Positions 34,501 to 42,923 of a stretch of DNA of 64,000 bases are shown one piece after another. Position 1 is the stretch's first letter; each line of letters opens with the position of its first letter. Where the stretch lies: the NCBI RefSeq assembly GCF_000472705.1, contig NZ_AXAE01000012.1, positions 145,716 through 209,715 on the forward strand, read 5' to 3'. The stretch is from Mesorhizobium erdmanii USDA 3471. Lineage in GTDB: Bacteria; Pseudomonadota; Alphaproteobacteria; Rhizobiales; Rhizobiaceae. A program made the position numbers and the translations under genes. A model generated the notes under the pieces. It searched no databases. It had not been told where the DNA came from and was given only the letters and a program-made list of their open reading frames with translations.

Positions 34501-34692
34501 GGCGCGCAGAATTCGGTCGGCATCGGCGTGATGGGCGGCATGATCGCGGCGACGGTGATCGGCGTCTTCCTGGTGCCGCTCTTGTTCGTCACGGTGCGGC
34601 GTATCTTCAAGGGCAGGGTGGCGAAGCCCGATATCGGGCCGGATATCGGGCAAGACACGGGCGAGAAACCAGCGACAGCCAACCAGCAATAA
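31525..34692 (+). CDS. RND multidrug efflux permease (HAE1, AcrB/MexB type)
   Basis: The 1055-residue proton-driven pump begins [17 protein letters not shown] and has the twelve-segment, two-loop RND layout. The proton-relay acidic pair lies in membrane segment 4 ([19 protein letters not shown]). Segments 10-12 show [14 protein letters not shown]. The large periplasmic loops form the drug-binding porter domain. Its likely substrates are amphiphilic toxins such as plant phenolics, but this is not readable from sequence. It is the middle gene of an adaptor-pump-channel operon with no local regulator visible. Confidence 0.94.
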   Translation: MSAFFINRPIFAWVIAIVIMLGGLLALTTLPISQYPQIAPTTVNVSATYPGADAQTVENSVTKVIEQGMTGIDNLDYMTATSTSTGAATITLTFTSAADPDTAQVQTQNKLQLVQSQLPQVVQSNGITVSKSSTGFLMVIGFVSSDGKMNSTDLADYVDSTINDTLKRVEGVGSTQLFGSGYAMRIWLDPDKLAKYTLMPSDVASAIEAQNTQVSAGQLGGMPQRKGQQLNATVTAKSRLQTAEQFRNIILKSQTDGSLVRLNDVATVELGAKSYTTQARYNGQPAAGVAINLATGANAISTAEAVRTTINRLSSTFPQGVEVVYPYDTSPFVRLSIEEVVKTLAEAIVLVFLVMFIFLQNLRATIIPTIAVPVVLLGTFGVLSLFGYSVNTLTMFAMVLAIGLLVDDAIVVVENVERVMQEEYLSPKEATRKSMGEITGALVGIATVLSAVFVPMAFFGGSTGIIYRQFSVTIVSAMVLSVLVALVLTPALCATILRRPKDHATQTGPFGWFNRVFDRGTTAYRDGSHGIINRSWRFLAVFLAIVIGVGWMFARLPSSFLPEEDQGILITSVSLPVGATQDRTERVLAEVTDHYLKEEKDAVQGVFTASGFGFGGAGQNVGIAFVPLKEFSQRSSPALAAQAVAGRAMGAFRKIRDAQVFALAPPAIQGFGNTNGFDFYLQDVNGAGHDALIQTRNQLLGLAAQSKLLANTRPNGQEDQPQFAIDIDQEKASALGVSLADINNTLSSAWGSDYVNDFIDRGRVKPVYMQSDANFRMQPEDLDKWQVRNASGAMVPFSAFASSHWTFGSPRLERYNGSAAVEILGAAATGVSSGAAMDEIDRLVAQLPAGYSHEWTGLSHQERLSGNQALSLYAISALVVFLCLAALYESWSIPFAVMLSVPIGIFGALAAATLFGQTNDVYFKVGLLTTIGLAAKNAILIVEFAIEREAAGMGLVEATLEAARQRLRPILMTSLAFILGVTPLAIASGAGSGAQNSVGIGVMGGMIAATVIGVFLVPLLFVTVRRIFKGRVAKPDIGPDIGQDTGEKPATANQQ

Positions 34693-34703
34693 GGAAATTT
34701 CCA

Positions 34704-36197
34704 ATGACAGGTTTCGAACGTGGCCCGGTGGCCGCGGGGCGGCTCATTGTGCCCATGATCACGGCTGTTCTGCTCGCTGGATGCGTCGTCGGCCCGGACT
34801 ATCGGACGCCCATCATGCCAATGCCGGCATACTGGAGCGGTGAGAATTCGACGAAATCCGTCGAGCCGGCGCAGCTGTCGCAGTGGTGGCAGCGCTTGCG
34901 CGATCCCCAGCTCAATACGCTTGTCGCGGAAGCGGTTGCCGGCAATCTCGATGTCGCCACCGCGAAAGCCAAGGTCCGCGAGGCGCGCGCCAGCTATCGC
35001 CAGAGCGCCGGCGCGTTGCTGCCGTCGGTGGACGGTTCCGGCTCGATCACCCGCAACAAGTCGGCCGAGACCACATCGGGGACCAATTCCATCTACAGCG
35101 AATACCAGTCCGGCTTCGACGCCAGCTGGGAGCTCGACCTGTTCGGCGCCAACCGCAGGGGCGTGGAGGCGGCGCGCTACGGCGTGGAGGCGTCGCAAGA
35201 GGAGTTGCGCTCGACACTCCTGACCCTGGTCGGCGACGTCGCGTCCTATTACACCCAGGCGCGCGGCTACCAGGCCCGCATCGCGCTCGCCCGGCGTTCG
35301 GCCGCGTCGCAACGGCAGACCGCCGAATTAACCCGCACCATGGCTCTGGCGGGATCGGCGACGGCGGCCGATGTCGCCAAGGCGATGGGGCAGGCGGCCA
35401 GCACCGAGGCTACGGTGCCGACGCTGGAGGCAAGCTATGCCGAGGCGGTGCATCGTCTGTCGGTGCTCACCGGCCGGCCGCCGGCGGCACTCAGCGAGCG
35501 CTTGAAACGCGGCAAGCCGATCCCGTCACCGCGCTTGTCGATGCCGACCGGGATTCCCGCCGACATCCTTTTGTCGCGCCCGGACGTCCTCATGGCCGAG
35601 CGGCAATACGCGCAATACACCGCCAAGGTCGGGCAGGCGGAAGCGGCGCGCTATCCCTCGGTCAGCCTGACCGGAAACATCAGCACGGCAGCGCTCAACA
35701 TCGGCGATCTCGGCAAGAATTCGTCGATCGGCTGGTCGTTCGGGCCGACGCTCAGCGTGCCGCTCTTCAATGCCGGGCAGTTGCAGGCGGCGGCCGATGT
35801 CGCCCGCGCGCAGCGCGACCAGTATTTCATCGCTTACCGCGCCTCGGTGCTTACCGCGCTCGAGGATGTCGAGAACGCGCTGGTGCTGATGGCGCAGGAG
35901 CGCATCCGGATCGGCAAGCTTGCCTCGTCGGCGAAATCCTATGGCGAGGCGGCAAGTCTCGAGGGCACACTCTACAAGACCGGCGAGACCAGCCTGCTCG
36001 ACGTGCTCGACGCGCAGCGCTCGCTCTATACGGCTGAAGATTCGCTGCTGCAAAGCCGCGTGCTTCTGGCAACCAACTACATCGCCCTCAACAAGGCGCT
36101 CGGCGGCGGCTGGGACGGCGCGGTCGACAGCACAAAACCCGAAATCGTCGACGTCAAGGCCGGGCCGCGGCTGGCGGTGAAGCTCGCGAAGCAGTGA
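34704..36197 (+). CDS. Outer-membrane efflux lipoprotein (OprM/NodT family)
   Basis: The 497-residue TolC-like channel has a lipoprotein signal (LLAGC, Cys as lipid anchor), the N-terminal motif VGPDYRTP and WWQRLRDPQLNTLVAEA. The two TolC repeats contain FDASWELDLFGANRRGVEA and VGQAEAARYPSVSLTG. It forms the exit duct for the RND pump encoded just upstream (11-base gap). NodT-type channels are common beside rhizobial efflux pumps. Confidence 0.92.
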   Translation: MTGFERGPVAAGRLIVPMITAVLLAGCVVGPDYRTPIMPMPAYWSGENSTKSVEPAQLSQWWQRLRDPQLNTLVAEAVAGNLDVATAKAKVREARASYRQSAGALLPSVDGSGSITRNKSAETTSGTNSIYSEYQSGFDASWELDLFGANRRGVEAARYGVEASQEELRSTLLTLVGDVASYYTQARGYQARIALARRSAASQRQTAELTRTMALAGSATAADVAKAMGQAASTEATVPTLEASYAEAVHRLSVLTGRPPAALSERLKRGKPIPSPRLSMPTGIPADILLSRPDVLMAERQYAQYTAKVGQAEAARYPSVSLTGNISTAALNIGDLGKNSSIGWSFGPTLSVPLFNAGQLQAAADVARAQRDQYFIAYRASVLTALEDVENALVLMAQERIRIGKLASSAKSYGEAASLEGTLYKTGETSLLDVLDAQRSLYTAEDSLLQSRVLLATNYIALNKALGGGWDGAVDSTKPEIVDVKAGPRLAVKLAKQ

Positions 36198-36254
36198 ACA
36201 AAAAGTGCGATCCGCGCCGACGGTGTCGGGTTATAGTCTCCCAGAGGCCATGAG

Positions 36255-36941
36255 ATGTCCCACATCTACGATCTTGCATCCGGTGTGGTCCGGCGCATCT
36301 ATGAAAAGCGCATAGAGGCGCCGGCGATCCTCGATGCCGCGACTGATTTTCCGAACGCGGTGAAATTCACCAAGGCCTGGCAAGGCATCCGCGACGAGGC
36401 GCTTGGCTTGCGTCTCGGCAAGGCTCCCCGTTTCCACGACATCATGCCGGAGCAGGCCGAGATTTCGGCCAATGACGGGTTGGACTGGCGCATGTTCGTG
36501 CTCAAGGCCTACGACGTCACGGTGCCGGAAAACCTCGCACGGATGCCGGTTCTCAGCCGGTTGCTCGCCGAATGCCCGGAGGTCAAATCGGCGGCGGTTT
36601 CGTTCCTGGCGCCGCGCAAGCACATCCCTGCCCATCGCGGACCTTTCCGCGGCATCATGCGGTTCCACCTTGGCCTGGTCATCCCGCGGCAGCCCGATGG
36701 CCGCCCGGCAACCATCATGATGATCAACTATCAGGAGAGGCGCATCGCCGACGGCGAAGGCATGCTGTGGGACGACACCTACCAGCATGAGGTGATGAAC
36801 AATTCCGACGAGGCCCGCATAGCGCTGCTGCTCGATGTCTGGCGCCCTGGAATGCCCTGGGACATGGAAATCCTGTCCAGGCTGATCGTGCGCGGGGTCC
36901 AGTCGGGGATGCGCCGCAGGGGCGTGTCCTTCTCCGGCTGA
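36255..36941 (+). CDS. Aspartyl/asparaginyl beta-hydroxylase family dioxygenase
   Basis: The 228-residue 2-oxoglutarate/Fe(II) enzyme has the core KHIPAHRGPFRGIMRFHLGL with candidate metal His and 2OG-binding Arg. The second-half metal His is in WDDTYQHEVMNNSDEAR, followed by LLLDVWRPG. The family hydroxylates peptide Asp/Asn or, in LpxO-like members, lipid A acyl chains. With no membrane anchor seen, the substrate is open. The gene begins 57 bases after the efflux operon and is followed by a sulfatase remnant. Confidence 0.82.
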   Translation: MSHIYDLASGVVRRIYEKRIEAPAILDAATDFPNAVKFTKAWQGIRDEALGLRLGKAPRFHDIMPEQAEISANDGLDWRMFVLKAYDVTVPENLARMPVLSRLLAECPEVKSAAVSFLAPRKHIPAHRGPFRGIMRFHLGLVIPRQPDGRPATIMMINYQERRIADGEGMLWDDTYQHEVMNNSDEARIALLLDVWRPGMPWDMEILSRLIVRGVQSGMRRRGVSFSG

Positions 36942-36964
36942 AGCCACGGCGGGCGCCGGCGCGC

Positions 36965-37271
36965 CGTACCGTCAGCCTGTTCAATTTGAGCGAGGACCCG
37001 CATGAGCAGCATGATCTTTCCGGTTCGCGGGCTGATATCGTGGATCACGCCAGCAGCCTACTCGAGGACTGGCGCAGTGCCATGGCCGTGCGGAGCGACA
37101 GTGATGTCGACCCGCTGGTGACGGTGATCAGGGAAGGGGGGCCTTTCCAATTGCCTCGGCGAGCTGCCGGCCTATCTCGAAAGGCTGCGCCGGACGGGCC
37201 GCGCGGCGGCAGCGGCAGAGCTCGAGCAGCGCCACCCGGCACCGCCGCCACGGCGAAAAGCGCTGAACTGA
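36965..37271 (+). pseudogene. Sulfatase C-terminal remnant with frameshift
   Basis: The frame reads VSLFNLSEDPHEQHDLSGS and then a helix with SSLLEDWRSAMA, the usual end of bacterial sulfatases. After VIREGGPF the homologous reading shifts to another frame (GELPAYLERLRRTGRAAAAA), which stops at 37269, so a frameshift near the G-run at 37135 is evident. All of the catalytic N-terminal part is missing, and the AspH-type gene lies where it should be. Confidence 0.65.
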
Positions 37272-37375
37272 GCGGCCGGGCACCGAAAACCCGTCCGCGC
37301 CGCCATATCGATCGGCCAGGCAGCCCCTTCCGTCAGGGGCTTCCCATACGCAAGGAGCGGATGTAAAAGGGCATA

Positions 37376-37390
37376 TTAGAACTTCATTAA
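37376..37390 (+). promoter_or_regulatory. Near-consensus CtrA site
   Basis: TTAG-N7-TTAA (one mismatch to TTAA-N7-TTAA) lies 37 bases before the coiled-coil gene start. Confidence 0.4.
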
Positions 37391-37426
37391 GTATGTGAAC
37401 AGCGTTTGCGTAGAAGGTGTTCGGTC

Positions 37427-38833
37427 ATGAATCTCAAGAATCTGATCAAGCGTGCCGATGATGTGGACAGGGCGTTCGAGGAGCTCCAGACGGAATTGGC
37501 GGAAACGATCGAGGCGTGTCTCGACGAAGAGCCGGTTTTGCAGGACGCCAGCGTCGATGTCGGCGAGCCCGACGATGGTGGTCCGTCCGAAGCCGGTGTG
37601 GACGATCCGCAAAGCCTGCCAAGGCTGACCCCGCATACGCAGACCAGGCTCGCCGCGCTCGGAGCCCTCGACGGGCTGTTCCGCGACGCGCAGGGGCATC
37701 TCGACGAGATCGGCGGAAAACTGTCGGAACTCGCGTCCTCGCACCACCTGACGCGCGAGTTCCTCGGCATCCTGCATGGCGACGTCATGCGGGCCAACGA
37801 GATGGAACTCGTCAATGCCGGGCTTGCGACCGAGCACAAGGCGCTCTCGGACCAGTTCGCCGAAGCGGGGAAAAGACAGACCGAGCGCGACGGCGCCTTC
37901 GACACTCTTCGGCAGCGCGAGGCGAGCCTGGTGCAGGAGCGGGAGGCGCTACGCGCCGCACTCGCCGCCGCCAGACTGAAACTGGTGGAGGCCGCCAACG
38001 CGGCCGCCAAGCGCGAAGCTGAGTTCGGCGACATCGCAAACCAGCTTTCGGCAAGGACCATCGATGCCAACCGCAGCGCGAACGAGAGCAAGGTGCTGCG
38101 GGAAAGGCAGGTCAGCCTGTCGGTTGACCTCGATCGGTCACTGCATCGGGAAGCCGAGGCACGGCACAAGCTCGACGAAGTTTCCGCTATCCATTCCACC
38201 GATACGGCACGGATCGCGGATCTGATGGCCGCGCTCGGCAAGAGCGAGAAGGAGGAGGCGCGGCTGCGCAAGTCGCTCGAGAGCGCCCAGGCGAAACTTC
38301 GGGAAATGGCCGAGGCGACCAGCCTCATGGAGGCTGACCGCGACGCCGAGCTTGCCCGCACCCGCCTGGAAATGCAGGGCTTGCGCTCGGAAACCCAGAA
38401 CCTGCAGGCTCGGATGGAGCAAACCATCATCGAGAACGGCGAAGCCGCGGTCGAGATCGCCAGGCTCAAGCTGCAACTGGATGACGCGCTAGCCGAAAGG
38501 CAGATCGCCGATGAGCAGCTGTCGGCATTGAGGAGCGAGAACGAGAGCGGCAAGATGAGCCTGTCGAGTGTCAGCGCCAATCTCTCGCAACTGTCGCTCC
38601 AGCGGGCGTCGGAGCAGATCGAGTTCGATATCCAGAAGCAGGAATGCGAGGACCTGCGCGCGGAGGTCGCGAGCCTCAACGCCCGCATCAAGGGGCTTCT
38701 TCCCTACGAACGCCTGCACAAGGTCACGGCCGCCAGGACCCGCGACAACAATGTAGTCGAGATCCCCGTGGCGGACCCCGTGCGCGCCACGCACAGACGG
38801 CGACTGCGCCGAAACATGCAGGTTACGTCATAG
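37427..38833 (+). CDS. Long coiled-coil protein
   Basis: The 468-residue, Glu/Ala/Arg-rich protein is almost wholly coiled coil from about residue 130 to 440 (heptads such as ERQVSLSVDLDRSLHREAEA), after a short N-terminal domain with an acidic stretch. No ATPase or membrane segment is seen. The pattern recalls filament-like coiled-coil proteins (FilP/Ccrp group) that shape rhizobial cells, but that is a resemblance only. AAGGTG precedes the ATG at 37427, and a near-CtrA box lies just upstream. Confidence 0.7.
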   Translation: MNLKNLIKRADDVDRAFEELQTELAETIEACLDEEPVLQDASVDVGEPDDGGPSEAGVDDPQSLPRLTPHTQTRLAALGALDGLFRDAQGHLDEIGGKLSELASSHHLTREFLGILHGDVMRANEMELVNAGLATEHKALSDQFAEAGKRQTERDGAFDTLRQREASLVQEREALRAALAAARLKLVEAANAAAKREAEFGDIANQLSARTIDANRSANESKVLRERQVSLSVDLDRSLHREAEARHKLDEVSAIHSTDTARIADLMAALGKSEKEEARLRKSLESAQAKLREMAEATSLMEADRDAELARTRLEMQGLRSETQNLQARMEQTIIENGEAAVEIARLKLQLDDALAERQIADEQLSALRSENESGKMSLSSVSANLSQLSLQRASEQIEFDIQKQECEDLRAEVASLNARIKGLLPYERLHKVTAARTRDNNVVEIPVADPVRATHRRRLRRNMQVTS

Positions 38834-38905
38834 TCCACGAGAGCGTGCGGTTGCTTTCCGACCGGACTGACTGTCTGATGCCGGCACCTCGGCGCGAATG
38901 AGGCA

Positions 38906-38929
38906 GGCACAGCCGCGCTTGCCTGTGCC
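38906..38929 (+). terminator. Hairpin after coiled-coil gene
   Basis: GGCACAG/CTGTGCC pair around a 10-base loop, 73 bases after the stop. There is no T-run; weak support. Confidence 0.35.
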
Positions 38930-39021
38930 CTATCAAACGGCCGACGCTGCCTCACGACAGAAGGAGCGATTGCCCGTATCTCCACGCGGTCGCACATTGC
39001 GCGGCATGGAGGAAGAACCAG

Positions 39022-39903
39022 TTGACATCAATGCCGGTTGCCGGCCGCGAAGCAGCGCCCTTGCCCGTGGCGGCGCTGATGGGGGCCATGGTGTCTATCC
39101 AGATCGGCGCCACCTTTGCCAAGACGCTGTTTCCGGTGATCGGCGCGCAAGGCACGACGACGCTCAGGCTGGTCATCGGCGCGCTGATGCTGATCGCGGT
39201 GCTGCGGCCCTGGCAAATGCGGCCGACGCGCGCCACGCTGCCTTGGCTGGTTGCCTATGGCGTGACGCTCTGCGCCCTCAACCTTCTGTTCTACGCGGCC
39301 CTTGCCAGGATCCCGCTCGGCGTCGCGGTGGCGCTCGAATTTTCCGGGCCGCTGCTGGTGGCGACGCTGACCTCGCGGCGCGCCGGCGATTTTGCCTGGA
39401 TCGCGCTTGCGGTCGCCGGCATCATCCTGTTGTCGCCCTTCATCCAGTCGCTGCAGCCGCTCGATCCGACAGGGGTTATGCTGGCGCTGGCGGCCGGTGG
39501 CTTCTGGGCGCTCTACATCGTGCTGGCGCAGAAGGCGGGCGCGGAGCTCGGCACCCGCACCACCGCCTATGGCATGGCGATCGCCGCCGTGCTGGTACTG
39601 CCCTTCGGCATCGCCGAGGCTGGGACCGGCCTGCTCGCGCCGTCGATCCTGGTCAGCGCGCTGCTCGTCGGCCTGTTTTCGAGCGCGCTGCCGTTCTTCC
39701 TCGAAATGGTGGCGCTGACCCGCATGCCGGCCCGCATCTACGGCACGGTGACCTGCCTGGAGCCGGGGCTCGGCGCGCTGGCCGGGTTTTTGTTCCTGCA
39801 TGAAAAACTGACCATGCCGCAGTTGGCTGGCGTCGTTGCCGTTATCGTGGCCGCGGCCGGCACCGCGCTGACCTCGAAGCCGCCGGTGCCGTCGCCGGAG
39901 TAG
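39022..39903 (+). CDS. EamA/RhtA-type exporter
   Basis: The 293-residue inner-membrane protein has ten predicted membrane segments in two EamA repeats (first FAKTLFPVIGAQGTTTLRL, with FSGPLLVATLTSRR; second starting GVMLALAAGGFWALYIVLAQ). RhtA-like members export amino acids such as threonine and homoserine; the closing segment LTRMPARIYGTVTCLEPGLG is typical. A TTG start at 39022 is chosen because GGAGG lies nine bases upstream; an ATG at 39031 would place that site too far away. Confidence 0.84.
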   Translation: MTSMPVAGREAAPLPVAALMGAMVSIQIGATFAKTLFPVIGAQGTTTLRLVIGALMLIAVLRPWQMRPTRATLPWLVAYGVTLCALNLLFYAALARIPLGVAVALEFSGPLLVATLTSRRAGDFAWIALAVAGIILLSPFIQSLQPLDPTGVMLALAAGGFWALYIVLAQKAGAELGTRTTAYGMAIAAVLVLPFGIAEAGTGLLAPSILVSALLVGLFSSALPFFLEMVALTRMPARIYGTVTCLEPGLGALAGFLFLHEKLTMPQLAGVVAVIVAAAGTALTSKPPVPSPE

Positions 39904-39975
39904 GGGGCGCGGATATTTCAATTCAATGTGCCCCGCCGCGGCAGTTCGAAGACGTTGTGACGGCGTGTATGCTTT

Positions 39976-40019
39976 TTGCTTACGCAGTTGTTGACTTCCG
40001 TAAGCAATTTGCTTACATT
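39976..40019 (+). promoter_or_regulatory. HigBA promoter and operator
   Basis: An inverted repeat TTGCTTACG / CGTAAGCAA (39976-39984 and 39999-40007) plus a third half-site TTGCTTAC (40009) overlap a promoter TTGACT (39992) and TACATT (40014), spaced 16 bases. This is a typical autorepressed toxin-antitoxin promoter. Confidence 0.65.
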
Positions 40020-40024
40020 GGAGC

Positions 40025-40303
40025 ATGATAAAGTCGTTCAAATCAAAGGCGCTGGCGGACCTTTTCCAAGCCGGAAGAACCGCCAAGATTGATGCCAAGA
40101 TGCAAAAGCGCATCCTTGTTCGACTTGACCGGCTTGAGGTTTCTGAAAAGCCGGAAGACATGAACCTGCCCGGGTTCGACTTCCATGCTTTGAAGGGCTT
40201 CGATCCGACCCGGTACACGGTGCATGTCAACGGACCGTGGTGCATTACATTCGAGTTCAATGGCAAAGACGCCGCCCGCATCGACTTCGAGCAATATCAT
40301 TGA
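40025..40303 (+). CDS. higB: HigB-type mRNA interferase toxin
   Basis: The 92-residue RelE-superfamily protein begins MIKSFKSKALADLFQAG, with MQKRILVRLDRL and the end segment NGPWCITFEFNGKDAARIDF typical of HigB toxins, which cut mRNA on the ribosome. As usual for HigBA, the toxin gene comes first. Its start lies about ten bases after the likely -10 box, so the transcript has almost no leader. The antitoxin gene follows after 27 bases. Confidence 0.9.
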   Translation: MIKSFKSKALADLFQAGRTAKIDAKMQKRILVRLDRLEVSEKPEDMNLPGFDFHALKGFDPTRYTVHVNGPWCITFEFNGKDAARIDFEQYH

Positions 40304-40330
40304 TGCGGCCAGATTGGAGAAGATCGATTT

Positions 40331-40639
40331 ATGAGCGAGCACGAGCCGACGCGTCCGATTGAGCGCTGCCCGTCCCACCCCGGAGCGCTGCTTGAAGATA
40401 TCATCCCGGCAACCGGAAAGACAAAGGTGGAGATTGCGACCCTGCTTGGGATTTCCCGGCAGCAGCTTTATGACATCATCCGTGAGAAGAAGCCCGTTTC
40501 TCCCGCTGTCGCTGCACGCCTTGGCAAGATGTTCGGCGACGGTGCCGCGATCTGGCTTCGCATGCAGGCCGCATATGATGCATGGCATGCGGAACGAGAA
40601 GTCGATGTCAGCGCGATTCCGACGTTGAGAGCGGCCTGA
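40331..40639 (+). CDS. higA: HigA-type antitoxin, XRE helix-turn-helix
   Basis: The 102-residue protein has the HigA opening HPGALLEDIIPATGKTKVEI and a helix-turn-helix (IATLLGISRQQLYDIIREKK). KMFGDGAAIWLRMQAAYDAW is the conserved C-terminal helix. It binds and blocks HigB and represses the operon through the TTGCTTAC half-sites upstream. The pair forms an intact type II addiction module. Confidence 0.92.
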   Translation: MSEHEPTRPIERCPSHPGALLEDIIPATGKTKVEIATLLGISRQQLYDIIREKKPVSPAVAARLGKMFGDGAAIWLRMQAAYDAWHAEREVDVSAIPTLRAA

Positions 40640-40722
40640 AGGCCGGGTGCTGTCGAAACTGGGCTCGATTCAGACGAGCCCACCATTCCGGCGGGCTCGT
40701 CGAAGTAATGGCGTTGAAGCCT

Positions 40723-41652
40723 TCACCCCCTCCACGGCGGCACCGGCGCGAAGCGCTTGCCGATCCAGTCGGCGAAGGCGCGGGTCTTGGCGGCTTGTCC
40801 CTTGGCCGAGGGCATGACGACATAGACCGCGCCTTCGTCGGCCAGCGTCCATTCCTCCAGCACAGGCACCAGCCGTCCGTCGGCGAGTTCGCGGCCGACC
40901 AGCCAGTCGGTGCTCATCATCAGGCCGACGCCTTGCACGGCGGCCTCGACCAGCACCTCGGCATCGTCGCTGACCAACGGGCCGGAAACCTCGACGCGCG
41001 CGCGCCGGCCCTCGCGGTCGGTCATCTCCCAGGCCGGAAAGGTCTGAAAACCGCTGAAGCCCAGGCAGGAATGTCTAAGCAACGCCTGCGGTGTGTCCGG
41101 CCTGCCTCTTCGGGCGAGATAGGAGGGCGCCGCGCAGAGCAGCCGGCGCCGCGTCGCCACCTTGCGGGCGACCAGGCGTGAATCCTCCAGCGCGCCGAGC
41201 CGCACGGCGATGTCGAAATTCTCGGCGACCAGATCGGCGAAGCGGTTGGAGAATTCGGCCTCGATGCGGACATCGGGAAATTCGGCAAGGAATTGAGGCA
41301 GCAGCGGCCCGATCCACATGCGCCCGAACGTGCCGGGCAGCGCCAGCCTCAGCAGGCCGCGCGGGCCGCCGCCGGCATGCGCCGACGCGGCGGCCTCGGC
41401 CTCGTCGACGGAAGCGAGGATGGCGCGCACGTGCACCAGGAATTCGGTGCCCGCCTCGGTCAGCGACACGCTGCGCGTCGTGCGGGAGAGCAACCTTACC
41501 CCCAGCCGCTCCTCCAGCGATTGCAGGCGCCGCGACAGGATGGTCGCATCGCGCCCGATGCGCGCCGCCGCCCGGGTGAAGGAGCGGGCCTCGGCAATGG
41601 CCGCGAAGGCCGTCATTTCGGCAAGGGCCGCCGGCTCATGGGATTGCTGCAT
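40723..41652 (-). CDS. LysR-family transcriptional regulator
   Basis: The 309-residue regulator has an N-terminal winged helix (MTAFAAIAEARSFTRAAARI, with SRRLQSLEERLGVRLLSRTT) and the two-lobed effector domain (GLLRLALPGTFGRMWIGPLL, FDIAVRLGALEDSRLVARKV). It diverges from the quinone-reductase-like gene with 96 bases between the starts, the classical arrangement in which LysR controls the neighbour. The effector is unknown. The ATG at 41652 is preferred over a TTG nine bases earlier. Confidence 0.9.
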   Translation of the reverse strand: MQQSHEPAALAEMTAFAAIAEARSFTRAAARIGRDATILSRRLQSLEERLGVRLLSRTTRSVSLTEAGTEFLVHVRAILASVDEAEAAASAHAGGGPRGLLRLALPGTFGRMWIGPLLPQFLAEFPDVRIEAEFSNRFADLVAENFDIAVRLGALEDSRLVARKVATRRRLLCAAPSYLARRGRPDTPQALLRHSCLGFSGFQTFPAWEMTDREGRRARVEVSGPLVSDDAEVLVEAAVQGVGLMMSTDWLVGRELADGRLVPVLEEWTLADEGAVYVVMPSAKGQAAKTRAFADWIGKRFAPVPPWRG

Positions 41653-41748
41653 GATTTGCAATACTCAAATGTGGAAGCTCATGATTATCATTAGATAACG
41701 CAGCAACTAGGTTCACTCAACCCATCAATCGTCGCAACAGAGTGAACC

Positions 41749-42759
41749 ATGAAAGCCATCGAACTCAGCCAGGCCAGGCTGGACGCCTTCCGCGCCGCCA
41801 CCGTTGCAACGCCCGAACCGCAGCGCGGCGAAGTGCTGATCCGCCAGCGGGCGGCGAGCCTCAATTTCGTCGATGTCGCGGTGGCGAGCGGCAATTATCC
41901 GGGACCGAGCTTTCCGCTGATCCCCGTCGCCGACGGTGCCGGCGAGATCGTCGCGCTGGGTGAGGACGTCACGAGATTCAGCATCGGCGATCGCGTCGTC
42001 GTCCATGCCAAGCCACGCTGGATCGGCGGCCCGCCGCGACCTTACGAGATGACGCAGATGCGCGGCGTCTCGCTGCCGGGGTCGCTGGCCGAATATGTCG
42101 CGCTGCCGGCCAATTCGCTCGTGCCGGTGCCGGCGCATCTTTCCTTCGAGGCGGCATCGGCGCTGCCGATTGCCGGCACCACCGCATGGAACGCCATCCG
42201 CGCCGCCAATGTCGGGCCGGGCTCGGTCGTCGTGCTGCTTGGCACCGGCGGCGTCTCGATCCTCACCCTGCAGCTTGCCAAGGCCGCCGGCGCCACCGTC
42301 ATCATCACCTCGTCCTCGGACGAGAAACTGGAGCGGGCGAAGGCACTCGGCGCCGACCATCTCATCAACTACCGGGCGACATCGGACTGGGACGGCAAGG
42401 TGCTGGAGTTGACCGATGGGCTCGGAGCCAACCTCGTCGTCGAGACCGGCGGCACCGCCACCTTCACCCGCGCCGTCAACGCTACCGCGCCCGGCGGCAC
42501 GCTGTTCACCATCGGCTTCGTCACGGGCGCCGAGGTCACGGTCAACCTGCTGCCGATCATCATCAAGGCGCTGAAAGTGATCGGCAACAACACCGGGTCG
42601 GTATCCGACCTTCGCGACGCCGCCCGCGCCATCGGCGCAGCGAGGATCGAGCCGGTCGTCGACAAGGTGTTTTCACCTGGTGAGGCGGCCGAAGCCTATG
42701 CCCACATGGCCGCCGGCGGCCTGCATTTCGGCAAGCTGGCGTTCGCATTGGAGTGGTGA
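41749..42759 (+). CDS. MDR-family NAD(P)-dependent alcohol dehydrogenase / quinone reductase
   Basis: The 336-residue enzyme has a GroES-like N-terminal domain (RAASLNFVDVAVASGNYPG, VADGAGEIVALGEDVTRF) and a Rossmann domain with VVVLLGTGGVSILTLQLAKA. The catalytic and structural zinc cysteines of classical alcohol dehydrogenases are absent, so it is a zinc-free quinone-oxidoreductase-type member. It is probably induced by the divergent LysR. A paralog sits at the right edge of the window, and a ruined copy lies near 57.7 kb. Confidence 0.86.
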   Translation: MKAIELSQARLDAFRAATVATPEPQRGEVLIRQRAASLNFVDVAVASGNYPGPSFPLIPVADGAGEIVALGEDVTRFSIGDRVVVHAKPRWIGGPPRPYEMTQMRGVSLPGSLAEYVALPANSLVPVPAHLSFEAASALPIAGTTAWNAIRAANVGPGSVVVLLGTGGVSILTLQLAKAAGATVIITSSSDEKLERAKALGADHLINYRATSDWDGKVLELTDGLGANLVVETGGTATFTRAVNATAPGGTLFTIGFVTGAEVTVNLLPIIIKALKVIGNNTGSVSDLRDAARAIGAARIEPVVDKVFSPGEAAEAYAHMAAGGLHFGKLAFALEW

Positions 42760-42767
42760 GGAAACTG

Positions 42768-42917
42768 ATCTCCCCCCTCGAGGGGGAGATGGCCGGCAGG
42801 CCAGAGGGGGTCGGTTCGACTGGGCGCGGCTTCCTTGCGACGGTCGGAAGTTGGCACTTCACGCGAGACGACCCCATCTGTCGCCTTCGGCGACATCTCC
42901 CCCTCAAGGGGGGAGAT
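42768..42917. repeat. Large inverted-repeat element (family A, second copy)
   Basis: The arms at 42768-42813 and about 42872-42917 are inverted relatives, each with the inner palindrome CTCCCCCCTCGAGGGGGAG or CTCCCCCTCAAGGGGGGAG and a diverged outer block. The element lies between the dehydrogenase stop and the stop of the convergent molybdenum hydroxylase operon and may act as a two-way terminator. It shares sequence with 20512 and 13554. Confidence 0.75.
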
Positions 42918-42923
42918 TCGCGC

